A DNA stretch of 19,770 nt from Sphingobacteriia bacterium (GTDB taxonomy: Bacteria; Bacteroidota; Bacteroidia; Chitinophagales; Chitinophagaceae), in NCBI GenBank assembly GCA_004293505.1, contig RDYY01000137.1:1-19770 (forward strand). Direction: 5' to 3'. A model generated the notes under the pieces. The model worked only from the letters and a program-made list of their open reading frames with translations. It was not told the DNA's origin and searched no databases. The translations under genes were made by a program, and so were the position numbers. This document shows positions 14,763-19,770 of this stretch, one piece after another (the first letter of the stretch is position 1; each line of letters starts with the position of its first letter).

Positions 14763-14770
14763 TATTTTTG
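14763..14770 (+). promoter_or_regulatory. Likely -7 promoter element for the nuo operon
   Basis: TATTTTTG fits TAnnTTTG exactly and lies between the TPR terminator and nuoA, 17 bases before the nuoA ATG. That leaves a leader of roughly 13 bases. A clear -33 TTTG is not seen; the expected region falls in the T-rich tail of the terminator. Confidence 0.5.
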
Positions 14771-14787
14771 CAGCCTTAAACACCCGT

Positions 14788-15189
14788 ATGGAGTTAACCC
14801 ATTTTTTCCTAGACGCCAGCGCTGGCAGTTCGGCCGCCAATTATTTTCCCATCGGCATCCAATTGATTTTTGCGGCTGGTTTTGTGGCCACCATGATTGG
14901 TCTTTCGGCCTGGGTGGGCCCCAAGCGCCGTACCAGGGACAAATTGGAGAATTTTGCCTCGGGCATTGAGACCCATGGCAATGCCCGTCAGCCCATGGCC
15001 ATCAAGTATTTTTTGGTTGCTATTCTTTTTGTGTTGTTTGATGTAGAAGTGATTTTTTTCTATCCTTATGCCGTGAATTTCCGCGAATTGGGTTGGTCAG
15101 GTTTTTTGGCCGTCCTGATGTTTGTGGGCTTTTTCTTGGTGGGCTTTACCTATATCATCAAAAAAGGGGCTTTGAAATGGGAAGACTAA
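14788..15189 (+). CDS. nuoA: NADH-quinone oxidoreductase subunit A
   Basis: NuoA is a small membrane subunit at the junction of the peripheral and membrane arms of complex I. The 133-residue protein has three TM segments at about 20-42, 71-92 and 103-124. The conserved loop and TM2 are present: G-I-E-T-H-G-N-A-R-Q-P-M (59-70), then K-Y-F-L-V-A-I-L-F-V-L-F-D-V-E-V (73-88), including the conserved acidic residues Asp85 and Glu87, then F-Y-P-Y-A. The usual G-C-x-P loop cysteine is absent, with Ser58-Gly59-Ile60-Glu61 in its place. The first gene of the operon, it is preceded by a promoter-like octamer and a terminator that isolates it from the TPR gene. nuoB begins 59 bases later. Confidence 0.95.
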   Translation: MELTHFFLDASAGSSAANYFPIGIQLIFAAGFVATMIGLSAWVGPKRRTRDKLENFASGIETHGNARQPMAIKYFLVAILFVLFDVEVIFFYPYAVNFRELGWSGFLAVLMFVGFFLVGFTYIIKKGALKWED

Positions 15190-15248
15190 AGCCAGTGCTG
15201 AACTTAAATGTTCATGGTGCGTTTTAGGAAACCAGTAAAAAAACAATT

Positions 15249-15839
15249 ATGTCACGTCCGGTAAGATTCAATGTTCACCCCATCGAAGCCAAAATAGGCG
15301 ATGCAGTTGCTATGGTGGATGCTCCTCCAGGCCACCAAGGCGAAGGTTTTTTCACCGCCAAGCTGAGTGATGTAGTGGGTTTGGCCCGCAAAAATTCCCT
15401 CTGGCCCCTGCCTTTTGCCACCTCCTGTTGTGGCATCGAGTTCATGGCCACCATGGGCTCCCACTATGATTTGGCCCGTTTTGGGTCGGAGCGCGTAGGC
15501 TTCTCGCCCCGCCAGTGTGACCTCCTCATGGTCATGGGCACCATTGCCAAAAAAATGGGACCTGTTTTGCGCCAAGTGTACTTGCAAATGGCCGAGCCCC
15601 GTTGGGTGATAGCCGTGGGCGCTTGCGCTTCCTCTGGGGGTATTTTTGATACCTATTCTGTGTTGCAAGGCATTGACCAAGTGATTCCCGTTGACGTATA
15701 CGTGCCCGGTTGTCCTCCCCGGCCCGAAGCCATTTTGGATGGTTTCATGAAAATCCAAGACTTGGTGGGACAAGAAAGCATTCGGCGCCGCAACAGCGAC
15801 CGCTACAAAGCATTGTTGAACAGCTACGGCATTGAATAA
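15249..15839 (+). CDS. nuoB: NADH-quinone oxidoreductase subunit B
   Basis: NuoB carries iron-sulfur cluster N2, the last cluster before quinone, in the connecting module of complex I. The 196-residue protein has the tandem cysteines Cys60-Cys61 in T-S-C-C-G-I-E-F, Cys126 in V-G-A-C-A-S-S-G-G and Cys155 in V-P-G-C-P-P-R-P-E, all the N2 ligands in the standard spacing. The first about 40 residues are a variable extension, and the C-terminal about 25 are basic. The ATG at 15249 follows an A-rich stretch. nuoC starts seven bases after its TAA. Confidence 0.97.
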   Translation: MSRPVRFNVHPIEAKIGDAVAMVDAPPGHQGEGFFTAKLSDVVGLARKNSLWPLPFATSCCGIEFMATMGSHYDLARFGSERVGFSPRQCDLLMVMGTIAKKMGPVLRQVYLQMAEPRWVIAVGACASSGGIFDTYSVLQGIDQVIPVDVYVPGCPPRPEAILDGFMKIQDLVGQESIRRRNSDRYKALLNSYGIE

Positions 15840-15846
15840 ACCAAAC

Positions 15847-16353
15847 ATGGCACTCACCAACGAAACCATTACCAGCCGCTTACAAGAAAAATTTGGCGCC
15901 GAGATCAGCGGCATCGAAGAAACCTATGGCATGCTCAGTTTTGAAGCGCCCAAGGCCCTCAACTTGAAAGTGCTGCAATTTTTGTACGACGATCCCCAAT
16001 TGGGTTTTCAATTTTTGACCGATCTCTGTGCCGTGCATTATCCCGACCAAGTGGGCCGCGAATTGGCCGTGGTTTATCACTTGCACAACTTGGCCGACAA
16101 TGTGCGCATCCGCTTCAAAGTCTTTACCAGCGTGCAAGAACCCGATGTGTTCACCGCCACCCAACTTTTTTCCAGTGCCAACTGGATGGAAAGAGAAACC
16201 TATGATTTTTATGGCGTGAATTTCGTGGGCCACCCCAACTTGAAAAGGATCTTGAACGTAGACGAAATGGATTATTTCCCCCTGCGCAAAGAGTTCCCTT
16301 TAGAAGACCAGACCCGTGTAGACAAGGACGACCAAATGTTTGGAAGAGGATAA
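15847..16353 (+). CDS. nuoC: NADH-quinone oxidoreductase subunit C (30 kDa subunit)
   Basis: NuoC is a peripheral-arm subunit that packs against NuoD. The ATG at 15847, seven bases after the nuoB stop, gives 168 residues. An in-frame TTG at 15832 inside nuoB is less likely. The family signature E-R-E-T-Y-D-F-Y-G-V-N-F and G-H-P-N-L-K-R-I-L lies at 115-136, followed by P-L-R-K-E-F-P-L. It is a stand-alone nuoC, not fused to nuoD as in E. coli. nuoD follows 25 bases later. Confidence 0.95.
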   Translation: MALTNETITSRLQEKFGAEISGIEETYGMLSFEAPKALNLKVLQFLYDDPQLGFQFLTDLCAVHYPDQVGRELAVVYHLHNLADNVRIRFKVFTSVQEPDVFTATQLFSSANWMERETYDFYGVNFVGHPNLKRILNVDEMDYFPLRKEFPLEDQTRVDKDDQMFGRG

Positions 16354-16378
16354 CCGGTACAACCGCAAAAGCAACAAA

Positions 16379-17602
16379 ATGGCTGAACAAAACATCATAC
16401 TGCCTGCTGGCTCTTTGGAGACCAAAACCACTACCCTCAACGTAGGGCCTACCCACCCTGCTACCCACGGTGTTTTCCAAAACATCATGGAATTAGATGG
16501 TGAGCGCGTGGTGTCTACCGAACAAACCGTGGGGTATATCCACCGGGCTTTTGAGAAATTGGCCGAGCGCAGACCCCTTTACCAAGTAACCCCCATTACC
16601 GATCGCTTGAACTATTGCAGCAGCCCCATCAACAACATGGGCTGGCACCTGACTTGCGAAAAAATGCTGGGCGTTAAAACCCCCAAGCGGGTAGATTATT
16701 TGCGCATCATCATCATGGAATTGGCGCGCATTTCTGATCACTTGATTTGTAATTCCATTGTGGGTGTTGACACGGGCGCTTATACCGGATTCTTGTATGT
16801 GATGCAGTACCGCGAACTGATTTATGAAATCTACGAAGAAGTTTGCGGCTCTCGCCTCACCACCAACATTGGCCGCATTGGCGGATTTGAAAGAGATTTT
16901 ACGCCCACGGCTTTTGAGAAGTTGGAAAAATTCTTGGTCGAGTATCCCAAAGTGTTGAAAGAATTTGAAAACCTTTTTGCCCGCAACCGCATCTTCATGG
17001 AGCGTACCATAGGGGGCGGTGCCATTTCTGCTGCGCGGGCCCTCAACTATGGTTTTACCGGCCCCAATTTGCGGGCTGCTGGCGTAGACTATGACGTGCG
17101 GGTGCACAGTCCTTATTCCAGCTACGAAGATTTTGAATTTGATGTGCCCGTGGGCAGCACGGGAGACAATTACGATCGCTTCTTGGTGCGCAACCAAGAA
17201 ATGTACCAGAGCTTGCGCATCATAGAACAAGCTTACCAAAAAGTACAGGCTTTCAAAGGCACGGAAAACGATGTTTTCCACGCCGATGTGCCCGAATATT
17301 ATTTGCCCGAAAAGCAAGACGTCTACACCAAGATGGAAGCTTTGATCTGGCACTTTAAAATTGTGATGGGCGAGATTGACATGCCCAAGGCCGAAGTGTA
17401 CCAAGCCGTAGAAGGGGGCAACGGAGAATTGGGCTTTTACCTGATCAGTGACGGTGGCCGAACGCCTTATCGCCTCCACTTCCGCCGCCCTTGCTTTATC
17501 TATTACCAGGCTTATGAAGAATTGATCAAAGGGGGCATGCTCAGCGATGCCATCGTGACCATGAGTAGCCTTAACCTGATTGCTGGAGAACTAGACGCCT
17601 AA
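16379..17602 (+). CDS. nuoD: NADH-quinone oxidoreductase subunit D (49 kDa subunit)
   Basis: NuoD forms much of the quinone-binding pocket with NuoB and is related to the large subunit of NiFe hydrogenases. The 407-residue protein has G-P-T-H-P-A-T-H-G at 23-31 (the loop with the quinone-site histidine), Q-T-V-G-Y-I-H-R near 49-56, the R-x-x-G-G motif in I-G-R-I-G-G-F, and G-G-G-A-I-S-A. The C-terminus reads G-E-L-D-A rather than the more usual E-x-D-R. The ATG at 16379 is chosen over an in-frame TTG at 16340, which lies inside nuoC. nuoE starts 21 bases after the stop. Confidence 0.97.
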   Translation: MAEQNIILPAGSLETKTTTLNVGPTHPATHGVFQNIMELDGERVVSTEQTVGYIHRAFEKLAERRPLYQVTPITDRLNYCSSPINNMGWHLTCEKMLGVKTPKRVDYLRIIIMELARISDHLICNSIVGVDTGAYTGFLYVMQYRELIYEIYEEVCGSRLTTNIGRIGGFERDFTPTAFEKLEKFLVEYPKVLKEFENLFARNRIFMERTIGGGAISAARALNYGFTGPNLRAAGVDYDVRVHSPYSSYEDFEFDVPVGSTGDNYDRFLVRNQEMYQSLRIIEQAYQKVQAFKGTENDVFHADVPEYYLPEKQDVYTKMEALIWHFKIVMGEIDMPKAEVYQAVEGGNGELGFYLISDGGRTPYRLHFRRPCFIYYQAYEELIKGGMLSDAIVTMSSLNLIAGELDA

Positions 17603-17623
17603 ACAAGAATTCAAACCTAAGAT

Positions 17624-18124
17624 ATGCCCGCATTTTCACCCGATCAGCTCACCGAATTCCAACGCTTGGTGAGCCATTATCCGGAAGGCAAACAAAAATC
17701 GGCCCTCTTGCCGGTCCTCCACCTGGCCCAAAACAGTTTTGGGGGATGGTTGAGTGCCGAGACCATGGACTATGTGGCCGATCTCTTGCAGATTCAGCCC
17801 ATTGAAGTGTACGAAGTGGCGACCTTTTATTCCATGTACAACCTGAAGCCAGTGGGACGCTACATGTTTGAAGTGTGCCAAACTGGGCCTTGCATGATCA
17901 ATGGCAGTGACGACATCCTGGCTTATATTGGTGAGCAGTTGAACATTCGACCCGGTGAAACCACGGCCGATGGCATGTTTACTTTGAAGACAGTGGAGTG
18001 CTTGGGTGCTTGTGGTTATGCCCCCATGATGCAAATGGGAAAGACCTATCGCGAACACCTGACCAAAGAGAAAGTAGACGCCATCATAGCAGAGTGCCGC
18101 GCCAACGCCGCCACCAACAATTAA
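17624..18124 (+). CDS. nuoE: NADH-quinone oxidoreductase subunit E (24 kDa subunit)
   Basis: NuoE is part of the NADH dehydrogenase module and carries [2Fe-2S] cluster N1a in a thioredoxin-like fold. The 166-residue protein has the four ligands in normal spacing: Cys85 and Cys90 in V-C-Q-T-G-P-C, and Cys126 and Cys130 in E-C-L-G-A-C-G. The helical N-terminal half (E-V-Y-E-V-A-T-F-Y-S-M-Y at 61-72) is typical. It precedes nuoF, its partner in the NADH module, by 34 bases that contain a short hairpin. Confidence 0.97.
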   Translation: MPAFSPDQLTEFQRLVSHYPEGKQKSALLPVLHLAQNSFGGWLSAETMDYVADLLQIQPIEVYEVATFYSMYNLKPVGRYMFEVCQTGPCMINGSDDILAYIGEQLNIRPGETTADGMFTLKTVECLGACGYAPMMQMGKTYREHLTKEKVDAIIAECRANAATNN

Positions 18125-18130
18125 ATTCAA

Positions 18131-18145
18131 GCCAACTGGGTTGGC
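18131..18145 (+). other. Short hairpin between nuoE and nuoF
   Basis: GCCAAC and GTTGGC flank TGG, a perfect 6-bp stem with a tight loop, 14 bases before the nuoF ATG and followed by an A-rich stretch, not a T-run. It is therefore not a terminator. It could mark an mRNA processing or stability point inside the nuo transcript, or be chance. Confidence 0.35.
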
Positions 18146-18158
18146 CAAAAAATAAAAT

Positions 18159-19511
18159 ATGGGTGTAAAATTATTACTCGACAAAGCGCATGTGGCGGGC
18201 ATCCGCCATTTTGATGTGTACCGCCGCGAAGGCGGATACCGCAGCGCAGAGAAAGCCCTTCAATCCATGACCCCTGAAGCCATTGTGGAAGAGGTCAAAA
18301 AAAGTGGTTTGCGGGGCCGAGGCGGGGCAGGATTTCCAGCCGGTATGAAATGGAGTTTCATTGCCAAGCCCGAAGGTGTTCCCCGTCACTTGGTGTGCAA
18401 TGCCGATGAATCCGAGCCCGGTACTTTCAAAGACCGCTACCTGATGGAATTCATCCCCCACTTGCTTTTGGAGGGATTGCTGGTCTCTTCTTTTGCCTTG
18501 GGCAGCAACGACACGTATATCTATATCCGGGGCGAATATGCTTGGATTGTGGACATTTTAGAAACCGCCATTGAAGAAGCCAAAGCCAATGGTTTCTTGG
18601 GCAAGAATATTTTGGGAACCGGTTTTGATTGCAACATTTATGTGCACCGCGGTGCGGGCGCCTATATCTGTGGGGAAGAAACCGCCTTGATTGAATCCCT
18701 GGAAGGCAAGCGCGGCAACCCGCGCATCAAACCACCCTTCCCTGCCATCCAAGGGGTGTGGAACCGTCCTACGGTAGTAAACAATGTAGAGACCTTGGCT
18801 GCTGTGGTGCCCATCATCAACATGGGCGGTGATGCCTACGCACAAATTGGCGTGGGCCGCTCTACGGGTACCAAACTGATCTCGGCTTGCGGCAACATCA
18901 ACAAGCCCGGTGTGTATGAAATTGAAATGAATTTGTCGGTAGAAGAATTCATTTATTCCGATGAATACTGTGGGGGCATTGCCAATGGCAAACGTTTGAA
19001 AGCCTGTATCCCCGGCGGATCTTCGGTGCCCATCTTGCCGGCCAACCTGATGCTGACCACCGCCAAAGGAGAGAAGCGCTTGATGAATTATGAAAGCCTC
19101 AGCGATGGTGGATTTGCCAGTGGTTCCATGTTGGGATCGGGCGGATTCATTGTCTTGGACGAAGACCAAAGCATTGTCAAGAATACTTATACCCTGGCCC
19201 GGTTTTACCGCCACGAAAGTTGTGGCCAATGTTCTCCTTGTAGAGAAGGAACGGGTTGGATGGAAAAAATCCTGATCAATATCTTAAAAGGAAAAGGCCA
19301 AGCCAGTGACATTGATTTGCTCTGGGACATCCAGCGCAAAATTGAAGGCAATACCATTTGTCCCTTGGGCGATGCCGCTGCATGGCCCGTGGCTGCAGCC
19401 ATTCGCCATTTCCGCGATGAATTTGAATGGTATGTTAACCACCCACAAGAAGCGCAAACCCGCAATTACGGATTGGCCCACTATGCCGACCCCATTCATG
19501 TACCCGCATAA
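18159..19511 (+). CDS. nuoF: NADH-quinone oxidoreductase subunit F (51 kDa, NADH- and FMN-binding)
   Basis: NuoF is the electron entry point of complex I: it oxidises NADH, holds FMN and carries [4Fe-4S] cluster N3. The 450-residue protein has G-L-R-G-R-G-G-A-G-F-P-A-G (50-62) for nucleotide binding, N-A-D-E-S-E-P-G-T-F-K-D-R at 81-93 for FMN binding, G-A-G-A-Y-I-C-G-E-E-T-A at 165-176, and the SLBB domain around 240-330. The N3 ligands are Cys355, Cys358 and Cys361 in S-C-G-Q-C-S-P-C-R-E-G, plus Cys401 in I-C-P-L-G-D. Its presence with nuoE and nuoG shows that this organism has the NADH-accepting form of complex I, not the 11-subunit form lacking the NADH module. Confidence 0.97.
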   Translation: MGVKLLLDKAHVAGIRHFDVYRREGGYRSAEKALQSMTPEAIVEEVKKSGLRGRGGAGFPAGMKWSFIAKPEGVPRHLVCNADESEPGTFKDRYLMEFIPHLLLEGLLVSSFALGSNDTYIYIRGEYAWIVDILETAIEEAKANGFLGKNILGTGFDCNIYVHRGAGAYICGEETALIESLEGKRGNPRIKPPFPAIQGVWNRPTVVNNVETLAAVVPIINMGGDAYAQIGVGRSTGTKLISACGNINKPGVYEIEMNLSVEEFIYSDEYCGGIANGKRLKACIPGGSSVPILPANLMLTTAKGEKRLMNYESLSDGGFASGSMLGSGGFIVLDEDQSIVKNTYTLARFYRHESCGQCSPCREGTGWMEKILINILKGKGQASDIDLLWDIQRKIEGNTICPLGDAAAWPVAAAIRHFRDEFEWYVNHPQEAQTRNYGLAHYADPIHVPA

Positions 19512-19518
19512 CTGAACC

Positions 19519-19770
19519 ATGGCAGAACAGCAATTGATGAAAGTAACGATAGACAACATCACCCTGGAAGTACCTGCTGGTACCACCATCTTGCAAGCCG
19601 CCCGCAAAATTGGGGGCGAAGTGGCCCCTCCGGCCATGTGCTATTACAGCAAGCTAGAAGGCAGTGGGGGTAAGTGCCGCACTTGTTTGGTAGAAGTAAG
19701 CAAGGGTTCTGAGAAAGACCCTCGGCCCATGCCCAAATTGGTGGCTTCTTGTCGCACCACCGTCATGGAT
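19519..19770 (+). CDS. nuoG: NADH-quinone oxidoreductase subunit G, N-terminal part (3' end outside window)
   Basis: The frame opens at an ATG seven bases after the nuoF stop and runs to the window edge, giving 84 residues. They form a plant-ferredoxin-like [2Fe-2S] domain with Cys41, Cys53, Cys56 and Cys78 in M-C-Y-Y, K-C-R-T-C-L-V-E-V and A-S-C-R, which matches cluster N1b of NuoG. The 21-residue gap between the third and fourth cysteines is slightly longer than in many bacteria owing to a K/D/P-rich insert. The molybdopterin-oxidoreductase-like body of NuoG would follow outside the window. The position after nuoF is standard. Confidence 0.92.
   Translation, partial: MAEQQLMKVTIDNITLEVPAGTTILQAARKIGGEVAPPAMCYYSKLEGSGGKCRTCLVEVSKGSEKDPRPMPKLVASCRTTVMD

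Noticed and set aside
16493..17479. A 328-codon open frame on the - strand opposite nuoD
   Set aside because: nuoD is certain from its motifs, and the antisense translation shows no recognisable domain or start context. The same applies to antisense frames under the thiolase gene (8600-9535), nuoB (15252-15914) and nuoF (18558-19229).
1..19770. Mobile element, CRISPR, toxin-antitoxin or defence island
   Set aside because: No transposase, integrase, direct repeat array, attachment-site pair or known defence domain was seen. Nearly all genes are housekeeping or envelope genes, with no evident change in base composition.

Overview
The window looks like a chromosomal segment from a member of the Bacteroidota, probably from the Saprospiria/Chitinophagia/Cytophagia side rather than Bacteroides itself. 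The reasons are: almost no Shine-Dalgarno sequences before the starts; several copies of a TATCTT(T/C)G octamer matching the Bacteroidota -7 promoter element TAnnTTTG; OmpA-like lipoprotein, PstS-like and TPR proteins of Bacteroidota type; and a NADH-type complex I operon with separate nuoC and nuoD. Protein-coding density is very high. No gene-free stretch exceeds 300 bases, and I see no tRNA, rRNA, CRISPR array, insertion sequence or prophage.

Layout. Bases 1-2110 (+ strand): the 3' end of rimM, then dinB (DNA polymerase IV) and a 1-Cys Prx6-type peroxiredoxin closed by a strong hairpin terminator. Bases 2168-8543 (- strand, read right to left): rlmN, an S4-type pseudouridine synthase (rluB-like) and an RluA-family pseudouridine synthase form a tight RNA-modification operon. 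After a 12-base gap comes a second tight unit: a hybrid histidine kinase (CHASE3-like sensor, HisKA, HATPase, receiver, HPt), a 116-residue one-TM protein overlapping it by ATGA, and an OmpA-like lipoprotein one base later. Bases 8594-10210 (+): a PcaF/PaaJ-type thiolase and a small secreted protein. Bases 10172-11563 (-): hisS, whose 3' end overlaps the small secreted protein tail to tail. Bases 11678-14688 (+): a three-gene envelope unit (two-TM protein, PstS-like lipoprotein, TPR protein), closed by a terminator. Bases 14788-19770 (+): nuoA, B, C, D, E, F and the start of nuoG, cut off by the window edge.

How the genes work together. The rlmN-rluB-rluA unit modifies ribosomal RNA and possibly tRNA. 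The nuo operon encodes the NADH dehydrogenase module and the connecting and membrane-anchor parts of respiratory complex I. The two envelope units are the least understood parts. The kinase/small TM protein/lipoprotein trio has the architecture of an envelope-sensing phosphorelay, but no DNA-binding response regulator is present in the window.

Most of the window is ordinary housekeeping sequence. The best candidates for something undescribed are the kinase-lipoprotein trio and the repeated placement of the -7-like octamer 4-5 bases before an ATG, which would imply leaderless or nearly leaderless transcripts.
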